64,000 bases of DNA from Chlorocebus sabaeus (lineage: Eukaryota > Chordata > Mammalia > Primates > Cercopithecidae), in contig NW_027327624.1 of the NCBI RefSeq assembly GCF_047675955.1, forward strand, positions 248,001 to 312,000, given 5' to 3'. Of the stretch, positions 25,801-35,977 are shown piece by piece (the stretch's first letter is position 1; the number at the start of each line of letters is the position of its first letter). A program made the translations under genes and the position numbers. Below the pieces are notes generated by a model. That model had not been told where the DNA came from. It ran no database searches and was given only the letters and a program-made list of their open reading frames with translations.

Positions 25801-28800
25801 CTTCTGGAGCGGAAAGCTGTAACTCTCTGAAATGAATTAACAGAACACAGAGCTGTTTCTCAAAAAGCTTCTTTGCAGTTTTCAGCCGAAGATATTTCCG
25901 TTTTCCCCACAGCCCTCTATGGGCTTCCAAATATCACTTAGAAAATCCCACAAGAACAGACTTTGCGAAAGGCTTCTTGAGAGGAAAGCTGTAACTCGGT
26001 GAGATGCATTATCAGAACACACGGCAGTTTCACAGAATGCTTCTTCAGAGTTTTAACAGAAGATTTTTCCTTTTTCACCACAGCCTTCTATGGGCTTCCC
26101 AATATCACTTTGCAAATTCCACAAGAACAGTCTTAACGAAAGTCTTATAGAGGGGAAAGCTGTTACTCTGTGAGATGAATTTAAAGAACACAAAGCAGAT
26201 TCTCAAAAAGCTTCTTTCCAGTTTTAAACGGAAGATATTTCCTTTTCACCGTAGCCCCCTATGGGCTCCAAAATAACACTTTGCATATTCCAGAGGAACA
26301 GTCTTAGCGAAAGGCTTCTTGAGCGGAAAGCTGTAACTCTGTGAGATGAATTAACAAAACACAAAGCAGTTTCTCAGAAATCTTCTTTCAACTTTTTAAC
26401 TGAGGATATTTTCTTTTTCACTATAGCCCTCTAATGGCTTCCAAATATCACTTTGCAAATTCCACAAGAAGTGTCTTAGCGAAAGACTTCTTGAGGGGAA
26501 AGCTGTAACTCCGTGATGTGAATTAACAGAACACAAAGCAGTTTCTCAGAAAGCTTCTTTCCAGTTTTTAACTGAGGATATTTCCTTTTTCACCATAGCC
26601 CTCTATGGGCGTCCAAATATCAGTTTGCAAATTCCACAAGAACAGTCTTCCCGAAAGGCGTCTTGAAGGGAAAGCTGTAACTCTGTGAGATGAATTAACA
26701 GATCACAAAGCAGTTTTTCAGAAATCTTCTTTCCAGTTTTTAACTGAAGATATTTCCTTTATCACCATAGCCCTCTATGGGCTTCCAAATATCACTTTGC
26801 AAATTACACAAGAACAGCCTTAGAGAAAGGTTTCTTGAGGGGAAAGCTTTAACTCTGTAAGATAAATTAACAGAACACAAAGCAGTTTCTCAGAAAACTT
26901 CTTTCCAGTTTTTAACAGAAGATACTTCCTTTTTCACCATAGCCCCCTATGGGCTTCCAAATATCACTTTTCAAATTCCACAAGATCAGCTTTAGCTAAA
27001 GGTTTCTTGAGGAGAACTTTTTAACACTGTGAGATGAATTAACAGAACACAAAGCAGTTGCTCAGAAAGCTTCTTTTCGGTGTTTACCTCAGAATAATTC
27101 CATTTTCACCATAGCCCTCTATGGTCTTTGAAATATAACTTTCCCAATTCCACAAGAACAGTCTTAGCGAAGGCTTCTTGAGGGGAAAGCTGTAACTCTG
27201 TGAGATGAATTAACACAACACATATCCGTTTCTCAGAAAGTTCCTTTTCAGTTTCTATCTTAGGATATTTCCTTTTTCACCATAGCCCCCTATGGGCTTC
27301 CAAATATCACTTTGCATATTCCGCAAGAACAGTCTTAGCGAAAGGCTTCTTGTGGAGAAAGCTGTAACTCTGTGAGATGAATTAACAGAACACAATGCAG
27401 TTTCTCAGAAAGCTTCTTTCAGTTTTTATCTTAGGATATTTCCTTTTTCACCATAGCCCTCTATGGGCTTCCAAATATCACTTTGCAAATGTCACAAGAA
27501 GATTCTTACCGAAAGGCTTCTTGATGGGAAAGCTATAACTCTGTGAGATGAATTAACAGAACACAAAGCAGTTTCTCAGAAAGCTTCTTTTCAGTTTTTA
27601 TCATAGGATATTTGCTTTTTCACCATATCTCTTTATGGGCTACCAAATATCACTTTGCAAATTACACAAGAACAGTCTTAGCGAAAGGCTTCTTGTGGAC
27701 AAAGCTGTAATTCTGTGAGATGAATTAACAGAACACAAAGCAGTTTGTCAGAAATCTTCTTTCCAGTTTTCAACTGAAGATATTTCCTTTTTTACCATAG
27801 CCCTCTATGGGCTTCCAAATATCACTTTGTAAATTCCACAAGAACTGTCTCACGGAAAGACTTCTTGAGAGGAGAGCCGAAATTCTGTGAGATGAATTAA
27901 TAGAACACAAAGCATTTTGTCACAAAGCTTCTTTCCACTTCTTAACTGAAGTTGTTTCGTTTTTCACCATAGCCCACTATGGGCTCCCATATATCACTTT
28001 GCAAATTCCACAAGAACAGTCTTATCGAAAGGCCTCTTGAAGGGAAAGCTGTAACTCTGTGAGATGACTTAGCAGAAAACAAAGCAGTTTCTCAGAAAGC
28101 TTCTTTTCAGTGTTTATCTTAGGATATTTCCTTATTCCATAGCCCTCTAAGGTCTTCTAAATATCACTTTGCAAATTTCACAAGAGCAGTCTTAGCTAAA
28201 GGCATCTCCAGGGCAAAGCTGCAACTCTGAGAGATGAATTAACACAACGCAAAGGAGTTTCTCAGAAAGCTTCTTTCCAGTTTTTAACTGAAGATATTTC
28301 CTTCTTTACCATAGCCCTCTATAGGCTTCCAAATATCATTTTGAAAATTCCACAAGAACAGCCTTAGCGAAAAGCTCCTTGAGGGGAAAGCTGTAACTCT
28401 GTGAGATCAATTAACAGAACACAAGGCAGTTTCTCAGAAAGCTTCTTTTCAGTTTCTATCTTAGGATATTTCCTTTTTCACCATAACCCTCTACGGGTTT
28501 CCAAATATCACTTTGCAAATTCCACAAGAACAGTCTTACTGAAAGGCTTCTTGCTGTGAAAGCTATAACTCTGTGAGATGAATTAACAGAACACAAAGCA
28601 GTTTCTCAGAAAGCTTCTTTCCAGTTTTTAACGGAAGACAGATCCTTTTTCAACATAGCCCTCTATTTGCTTCACAATATCACTTTGCTAATTCTACAAG
28701 AACAGTCTTTGCGAAAGGCTTCTTGAGGGGAAAGCTGTAACATTGTGTGATCAATTAACGGGAAACAAAGCAGTCTCTCAGAACGTTTCTTTCCAGTTTT

Positions 28801-29834
28801 TAACGGAAGATATTTCCTTTTTCACCATAGACCTCTATGGAATTCCAAATATCACTTTGCAAATCCCACAAGAAAAGTCTTAGCGAAAGGCTTCATGAGG
28901 GGAAACTGTAACTCTGTAAGATGATTTAACAGAACACAAAGCAGTTTCTCAGAGAGCTTCTTTCCAGTTTGTAAATGAAGATATTTCGTTTTTCACCATA
29001 GCCCCCTATGGGCTTCCAAATATCACTTTAAATATTCCACCAGAACAGTCTTAGCGAAAGGCTTCTTGAGGGGAAAGCTGTAACACTGTGAGATGAATTA
29101 ACAGAACACAAAGCAGTTTCTCAGAAAGCTTCTTTACGGTTTTTAACGGAAGAGATTTCCTTTTTCACCATAGCCCTCTGTGGGCTTCCAAATATGACTT
29201 TGCAAATTACAGAAGTACAGTGTTAGTGAACGACTTCTTGAGGGGAAAGCTATAACTCTGTGAGATGAATTAAGATAACACAGTGCAGTTTTTCAGAAAG
29301 CATCTTTTCGGTTTTTATGTTACGATATTTTCTTTTTCACCATAGCTCTCTAAGGGCTTCCAAATATCACTTAGCAAATTCCACAAGAACAGTCTTAGGG
29401 GAAGGCTTCTTGAAGGGAAAGATGTAACAATGTGAGATGAATTAACAGAACACAAAGTAGTTTCTCAGAAAGCTTCTTTCCAGTTTTTAACCGAAGTTAT
29501 TTCTTTTATTACCATAGCCTTCTATGGGCTTCCATATATCAGTTTGCAAATTTCACAAGAACAGTCTTAGCGAAGGGCTTCTCGAGGAGAAAGCTGTAAC
29601 TCTCTGAGATGAATTAACAGAACACAAAGCAGTTTCTCAGAAAGCTTGTTTTCGGTTTTTATCTTAGGATATTTCCATATGCACCATAGCTCTCTATGGC
29701 CTTCCAAATATCACTTTGCCAATTCCAAAAGAACAGTCCTTGCGAAAGGCTTCTTGAACGGAAAGCTCTAAATCTCTGAGATGAATTAACAGAACATAAA
29801 GCAGTTCTCAGAAAGCTTCTTTTCAGTTTTTATC

Positions 29835-29912
29835 TTAGGATATTTCAGTTTTATCTTAGGATATTTTATCTTAGGATATCTTAGGATATTTTATCTTAGG
29901 ATATTTTATCGT
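29835..29912 (+). repeat. Minisatellite-like expansion inside an alpha monomer
   Basis: The monomer segment TTTTATCTTAGGATATTT is reiterated here as a run of TTATCTTAGGATAT-like units, about 14-15 bp each with one shorter step. The flanking monomers (29691 and 29928 landmarks) are close relatives spaced 237 bp apart, which is 171 plus 66, so the expansion adds about 66 bp. It is probably replication slippage. Confidence 0.85.
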
Positions 29913-32559
29913 AGAGAGCACCATAGCTCTCTATGGCCTTCCAAGTATCACTTTGCCAATTCCAAAAGAACAGTCTTTGTGAAAGGCTTCTTGAACGGAA
30001 AGCTGTAAATCTCTGAGATGAATTAACAGAACATAAAGCAGTTCCTCAGAAAGCTTCCTTTCATTTTTTATCTTAGGATATTTCGTTTTTAACCATAGAC
30101 CTCTTTGGGCTTCCAAATATCTCTTTGCAAATTCCTCAAGAACAGTCTCAGGGAAAGGCATCTTGAGGGGAAAGCTGTAACTCTGTGAAATGAATTAAAA
30201 GAACACAAAGCAGATTCTCAGAAAGCTTCTTTTCCGTTTTTATCTTAGGATATTTCCTTTTTCACCATCGCCTTCTATGCGCTTCCAAATATCACTTTGC
30301 CAGTTCCACAAGAACAGTCCTTGGGAAAGGCTTCTTGAGGAGAAAGATGTAACTCTGTGAGATGAATTGAGAGAACACAAAGCAGTTTCTCAGAGAGCTT
30401 CTTTCCAGTTTTTAACGGAAGATATTTCCTTTTTCACCATAGCCCTCTATTGGCTTCCAAATATGACTTTGAAAATTCCACAGGAACAGTCTTACTGATA
30501 GGCTTCTTGAGGGGAAAGTTAAAATTCTGTGAGATGAATTAAGAGAAAACAATGCAGTTTCTGAGAAAGCTCCTTTTCGGTTTTTTTCTTAGGATATTTC
30601 CTTTTTCCCCATAACCATCTATGGTCTTCCAATATCACTTTGCAAATTCCACAAGAACAGTCTCAGTGAACGGTTTCTTGAGGGGAAAGCTGTAACTGTG
30701 TGAGATGAATTAACAGAGAACCAAGCAGTCTCTTAGAAATCTTCTTTCCAGATTTTAACGGAAGATACTTCCTTTTTCACAATAGCCTCCTATGGGCTTC
30801 CAAATATCACTTTTCAAATTCCACAAGATCAGCCTTAGCTAAAGGTTTCTTGAGGAGAAATTTGTAACACTGTGAGATGAATTAACAGAACACAAAGCAG
30901 TTTCTCGGAAAGCTTCTTTTCACTTTTTATCTTAGGATATTTCCATTTTCACCATAGTCCTCTATGGTCTTCGAAATATCACTTTGGAAATTCCACAAGA
31001 ACCATCTTAGCGAAAGGCTTTTTGACTGGAAAGCTGTAACTCTGTGAGATGAATTAACAGAACACAAAGCAGTTTCTCAGAAAGTTTATTTTCAGTTTCA
31101 ATCTTAGGATATTTCCTTTTTCACCATAGCCCTCTTTGGGCTTCCAAATATCACTTTGCAAATTCGACAAGAACAGTCTTAGCGAAAAGCTTCTTAAGGA
31201 AAAAGCTGTAACTCTGTGAGATGAATTAACAGAACACAATGCAGTTTCTTAGAAGGCTTCTTTTCAGTTTTTATCTTAGGATATTTCCTTTTTCACCATA
31301 GACCTCTATGGGCTTCCAAACATCGCTTTGCAAATTCTACAAGAACAGATTTAACTATAGGTTTCCTGAGGGGAAAGATGTAACACTGTGAGATGAATTA
31401 ACAGAACACAAAGCAGTTTCTCAGAAAGCTTCTTGCCAGTTTTTAACGGAAGATATTTCTTTTTTCACCATAGCCCTCTATGGGCTTCCAAATATCACTC
31501 TGCAAATTCCAAAAGAGCAGTCATAGCGAAAGGCTTCTTGAGGGAAAAGCTGCAATTGTGTGAGATGAATTAAGAGAATATAAAGCAGTCTCTCAGAAAG
31601 CTTCTTTCCAGTTTTTAACTGAAGATATTTCCTTTTTCACCATGGCCCTTTATGGGCTTCCTAATGTCACTTTGCAAATTCCACAAGAACAGTGTTAGCG
31701 AAAGGCTTCTTGAGGGGAATGCTGTAACTCTGTGAGACGAATTAATGGAACACAAAGCTGTCTCTCAGAAAGCTTCTTTCCAGCTTTTAAAGGTAGATAT
31801 TTCCTTTTTCACCATAGCCCTCTATGGGCTTCCAAGTATCACTTTGCAAATTCCACAAGAACAGTCTTAGGGAACGGCTTCTTGAGTGGAAAGCTGTAAC
31901 TCTGTGACATGAATTAACAGAACACAAGGCAGTTTCTCAGAAAGATTCTTTACAGTTTTTAATGGAAGATATTTTCTTTTTCACCATAGCCTTCTATGGG
32001 CTTCCAAATATAACTTTCCAAATTTCACAAGAACAGTCTAGTGAACGGCTTCTTGAGGGGAAAGTTTTAACTCTGTGAGATGAACTAACAGAACACTAAG
32101 CAGTTTCTCAGAAAGTTTCTTTTCGGTTTTTATCTTAGTATATTTCCTTTTTCACCATAGCCCCTATGAGCTTCCAAACATCACTTTGCAATTTTCACAA
32201 GATCAGTCTTAGAGAAAGACTTCTTAAGGGGAAAGTTGTACGTCTCTGAGAGCAATTAAGAGAACACAAAGCAGTTTCTCAGAAAGCTTCTTTTCAGTTT
32301 TTATCTTAGTATATTTCCTTTTTCACCATTACCTTCTAAGGTCTTCCAAATATCCCTTTGCAAATTCCACAAGAACACTCTTAGCGAAAGGCTTCTTGAG
32401 GGGAAAGCTGTAACTCTGTGAGATGAATTAACAGAACACAAAGCAGTTTCTCAGAAATCTTCTTTCCAGTTTTTAACTGAAGATATTTCCTTTTTCACCA
32501 TAGCCCTCTATGGGCTTCCAAATATCACTTTGAAAACTCCACAAGAACAGTCTTAGCGA

Positions 32560-32890
32560 AAGGCTTCTTGAGGGCAAAGCTGTAACTCGGTGAGATGAAT
32601 TAACAGAACACAAAACAGTTTCTCAGAAAGCTTCTTTCCTGTTTTTAACGGAAGTTATTTCCTTTTTCACCGTAGCCCTCTATGGGCTTCCAAATATCAC
32701 TTTGCAAATTCCACAAGAACAGTCTTAGCGAAAGGCTTCTTGAGGGCAAAGCTGTAACTCTGTGAGATGAATTAACAGAACACGAAGCAGTTTCTCAGAA
32801 AGCTTCTTTCCTGTTTTTAACGGAAGTTATTTCCTTTTTCACCGTAGCCCTCTATGGGCTTCCAAATATCACTTTCAAATTCCAGAAGAA
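32560..32890 (+). repeat. Tandem duplication of a single alpha monomer
   Basis: Two adjacent monomers share the variants CTTCTTTCCTGTTTTTAACG, GAAGTTATTTCC, CACCGTAG and GAGGGCAAAGCTG at a 172-bp offset (GTTTTTAACGGAAGTTATTT at 32641 and 32813). They are far more alike than neighbouring monomers are. Confidence 0.8.
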
Positions 32891-33410
32891 CAGTCTTAGC
32901 GAAAAGCTTCTTCAGGAGAAAGCTGTATCTCTGTGAGATGAATTAACAGAACACAATGCAGTTTTTTGGAAGGCTTCTTTTCAGTTTTTATCTTAGGATA
33001 TTTCCTTTTCCACCATAGCCCTCTATGGGCTTCCAAATATCACTTTGAAAATTCCACAAGAACAGTCTCAGCGAAAGGCTTCTTGAGGTGAAAGCTGTAA
33101 CCCTGTGAGATGAATTAACAGAACACAAAGCAGTTTCTCAGAAAGCTTCTTTTCAGTTTTTATCTTAGGATATTTCCTTTTTCTCCATAGCCCTCTATGG
33201 GCTTCCAAACGTCACTTTGCAAATTTCACCAGAACACTCTTAGGGAAAGGCTTCTTGTCGGGAAATCTGTAACTCTGTCAGATGAATTAACAGAACACAA
33301 AGCAGGTTCTCAGAATCCTTCTTTTCAGGTTTTAACGGAAGATATTTCCTTTTTCACCGTAGCCCTCTATGGGCTTCCAAATATCACTTTGCAAATTCCA
33401 CAAGAACAGT

Positions 33411-33470
33411 CTTAGCGAAAGGCTTCTTGAGGGGAAAGCTTCTTGAGGGGAAAGCTTCTTTTCAGTTTTT
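33411..33470 (+). repeat. Internally deleted alpha monomer with reiterated GAGGGGAAAGCTTCTT
   Basis: The monomer jumps from TCTTGAGGGGAAAGCT directly into TTCTTGAGGGGAAAGC and then TTCTTTTCAG. About 45-50 bp containing GTAACTCTGTGAGATGAATT and the next segment are missing, with a short repeat at the joint. The similarity between AAAGCTGTAAC and AAAGCTTCTTT in alpha monomers gives a ready microhomology for this deletion. Confidence 0.8.
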
Positions 33471-33809
33471 AAGGAAAGTTATTTCCTTTTTCACTATAGC
33501 CCTCTATGGGCTTCCAAATATTACTTTCCAAATTTCACAAGAACAGTCTTAGTGAACGGCTTCTTGAGGGGAAAGCTGTAACTCTGTGAGATGAACTATC
33601 AGAACAGAAAGCAATTTCTCAGAAATCTTCTTTTCGGTTTTTATCTTAGTATATTTCCTTTTTCACCTTAGCCCTCTCTGGCCTTCCAAATATCACTTTG
33701 CAAATTCCACAAGAACTGTCTTAGCGAAAGGCTTCTTGAGGGGAAAGCTGTAACTCTCTGAGATGAATTAACAGAACACAAAGCAGTTTCTCAGAAAGCT
33801 TCTTTTCAC

Positions 33810-33850
33810 TTTTTTTTTTTTAATATTACATGCTTAATTTCTTTTTTATT
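33810..33850 (-). terminator. Terminal poly(A) tail and AATAAA of the transduced transcript
   Basis: Twelve Ts at 33810-33821 are the complement of an A tail lying directly against alpha-satellite. The complement of AATAAA sits at 33845-33850, 24 bp upstream of the tail in transcript sense, the canonical spacing. This marks the 3' end of the retrotransposed RNA. Part of the T run may be alpha sequence, since monomers have CTTTTT or GTTTTT at this point. Confidence 0.8.
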
Positions 33851-33955
33851 TATATAATTTTGTGTAACAATCACTCATGAAATATCAGAATTCTTATTAC
33901 TTAGTACATAAAGAATATTCAAGAAATATTTTTGCAGTAGAAAGCTAGTCAAGTA
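33851..33955 (-). other. Non-satellite sequence between poly(A) signal and LTR
   Basis: This is AT-rich single-copy-looking sequence within the transduced segment. I see no recognisable element, ORF or RNA in it. Confidence 0.5.
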
Positions 33956-34450
33956 TGAGCAGGGCAGGAGAGGGCTCCCCTCTTCCACACACCAAATGTG
34001 TTGGGAAACCCTCAGGTGATGGTCAAGGGGTTGTTAACTGTTTCTCTAAAGTAGTAATTGGTCATACCTGGTGTCAAGTAAAGGCAAGCTTCTAATAGAA
34101 AACACCTGAAACTGATCAGCAACTTCCCAATGAGATCTCAGGAGTGAGGAGAAGTATGGCAAGATCCCAGAAGTATGCCAATGTATAAAACCCCAAGTCA
34201 AGAAGTCAAGCTGTGCACTTGGCTTCTCAAGTATCCCACTTGGCCCTCTTCCAGGTTGTACTTCCCTTCTTTTCCTTTCTGTTTTAAAGTCTTTTAATAA
34301 ACCTTCACTCCTGCTCTGAGAATTACCTCTGTCTCACTTTCTGCCTTATGCCCCTTAGTGGAATTCCTTCTGAGGAAGCAAGAATGGAGGGTGCTGCAAA
34401 CCTATACAGATTCGTCGCCAATGTCTCCAGAACTCGGATGTCTTCCACAG
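33956..34450 (+). mobile_element. Solo endogenous retrovirus LTR (ERV1-like), old
   Basis: An LTR-like ~0.5 kb segment has a TATA box (TATAAAA, 34194-34200), a poly(A) signal (AATAAA, 34296-34301) about 100 bp downstream, and a 3' region (CTCCTGCTCTGAG ... GCCTTATGCCCC ... GAGGAAGCAAGAAT ... GATTCGTCGCC) typical of gamma-retroviral (class I) ERV LTRs in primates. No internal viral sequence flanks it, so it is a solo LTR. Ends are approximate: either TGAGCAGGG (33956) or TGTGTTGGG (33997) may be the 5' end. It lies antisense to the L1 and was probably carried along in the transduction. The subfamily is not assigned. Confidence 0.65.
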
Positions 34451-35170
34451 GTAATAACATTGCTTTCAATATTTTTCATAATTATATCATGCTAAAAAAC
34501 TAAGTATAACAGTGTCAAATACAAATACAATTAAAGCTTTTTGAATTCTATTTTACTTTACAAGTTTTTTTAAATCAATTATGATTTTTCCTGGTGCAAT
34601 TAAATTATAATTCTTTTCATATTTATATTTAATCATTTTATATAGAATTATTTTATATTTCTAGTACTTATTATTCTAGTATATCTCTTTTAGGCTTACT
34701 TTATGTCTCACTTTTATAAAAATAAGTAAAATATATATTTGATACATTACAATAACTTAGCAAAATGCTCAAGTATAATGCCATTTAAAAATTAATATAC
34801 CATATTTATATAATAATGCTATAATTTTCTCATAAAATAATAAATCTTTTTAATGTTTGAAATTATAGGATGATAAGTGGTTTTAATTTATTCCCCTTGT
34901 TTGAATTTTCAGTAGTGAATATGTTCTTTCAAAAATATTTTTATGATAAATTCCAAATGCATACAATAGTGGATTACCTCTAGGTACTCATCATTCATTT
35001 CACCAACATCAACACTTGTCCAATTCCTTTTATCTTCACTCACTTCTCCCCATTTCCCCCAACCGCATTCCTGCCACAACTGCTGACTCAAATCGTTCAA
35101 AGGATTGTTTGGTCAATCCTTTTGTAACAATTTAGTTATGTGCTTTTCCTAAAAAATAAGTGGAAGATTA
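34451..35170 (-). other. AT-rich unique sequence in the transduced segment
   Basis: About 720 bp of AT-rich, apparently single-copy sequence has no satellite period and no confident repeat-family match. A 63-codon open frame on the minus strand (34909-35100) has no recognisable domain and is not called a gene. The sequence should mark the source locus of the transduction. Confidence 0.55.
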
Positions 35171-35605
35171 TTTTCTATTTTTTATTTTTTATTTTTTATT
35201 TTTTAAAATTATTTATTTCAATTTTGTGGGTATATAGTAGATGTATGTATTTATGGGGTGCATGAGATGTTCTGATTCAGGCATGCAATGAATAATAATC
35301 ACATCACGTAAAATGGGGTATCCATTCTCTCAAGCATTTATCCTTTGTGTTACAAGCAATCCAATTAGACTCTTTTAGTTATTTTAAAATGCACAGTTAA
35401 ATTATTACTGACTATAGTTGCCTTGTTGTGCTATCAAATACTAGATCCTATTTATTCTTTCTGTTTTTTTGTACCCATTAACCATCTCCAGCTTTGCCTC
35501 AAAACCCCACTACCCTTCCCAGCCTCTGGTAACCATGCTTCTACTCTCTATCTCCATGAATTCAATTGTTTTGATTTTTAGATCTCACAAATAAGTGAGA
35601 ACATG
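35171..35605 (-). mobile_element. Older L1 3'-end fragment
   Basis: In minus-strand sense this ends in an (AAAAAT)n-type tail (35171-35205 as ATTTTTT repeats). Its body matches the 3'UTR of older primate/mammalian L1 (L1PB or L1MA type): it includes TTGTGGGTATATAGTAGATG, GGGGTATCCATTCTCTCAAG and GGTAACCATGCTTCTACTCT on the plus strand. It stops about 35605 after AAATAAGTGAGAACATGA, so it is strongly 5'-truncated. It predates the younger L1 beside it and lies in the same orientation. Confidence 0.8.
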
Positions 35606-35733
35606 AAATTAGAATTATTATTAAACAGATCTCAAAATGTGACTTAGTTGCATATCTTCTCCTCCTCTGCCTGTATCAACCTGTTTCAGCCTGGAAGCCT
35701 CTAGTGGGAAGGAGAGATGTGGTTGGTTGTTTC
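35606..35733 (-). other. Short unique sequence abutting the L1 3' end
   Basis: These 128 bp lie immediately beyond the younger L1's A-rich end and before the older L1 fragment. I recognise nothing in them. In a read-through model they are the genomic flank directly downstream of the source L1 and would be the best probe for the donor locus. Confidence 0.5.
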
Positions 35734-35977
35734 TTTTTTTTTTATATATATATATATATATTTTAAGTTCTAGGGTACATGTGCATAACGTGCAGGTTTG
35801 TTACATATGTATACTTGTGCCCTGTTGCTGTGCTGCACCCATCAATTCGTCAGCACCCATCAACTCGTCATTTACATCAGGTATAACTCCCAATGCAATC
35901 CCTCCCGCCTCCCCCCTCCCCATGATAGGCCCCGGTGTGTGATGTTCCCCTTCCCGAGTCCAAGTGATCTCATTGTT
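35734..35977 (-). other. L1 3'UTR with AT-run in place of a clear poly(A) signal
   Basis: On the minus strand this follows the ORF2 stop with the usual L1PA-type sequence (ACACCGGGGCC ... GGGAGGGGGGAGG, then GTTACATATGTATACATG-like tail). Its end reads CTTAAAATATATATATATAT and then As, so the AATAAA expected close to the tail is missing; only a weaker TATAAA variant is present. The ORF2 stop is TCA at 35978-35980 on the plus strand. Confidence 0.85.

Larger units (their letters stand above)
21179..33809 (+). repeat. Diverged monomeric alpha-satellite, left of the L1 block
   Basis: This region has about 73 tandem ~171-bp A-type monomers in the same orientation as the array to the left, without the near-identical long-range periods seen there. 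Monomers share the framework GTAACTCTGTGAGATGAATT, TTTCTCAGAAAGCTTCTTT and CTTCCAAATATCACTTTGC, but each carries its own substitutions and small indels. Local exceptions are listed separately. Open frames of 60-76 codons here are by-products of the period and are not annotated. Confidence 0.93.

Noticed and set aside
537..33415. Repeated open frames of 60-76 codons on both strands in the left alpha-satellite
   Set aside because: They recur at the repeat period because 171 bp is a multiple of three, they occur in several frames, and they lack any domain. They are not genes.
33956..34450. A specific ERV family name for the LTR
   Set aside because: The 3' part resembles class I LTRs such as those of HERV-E-like elements, but the 5' part does not let me decide, so only ERV1-like is claimed.
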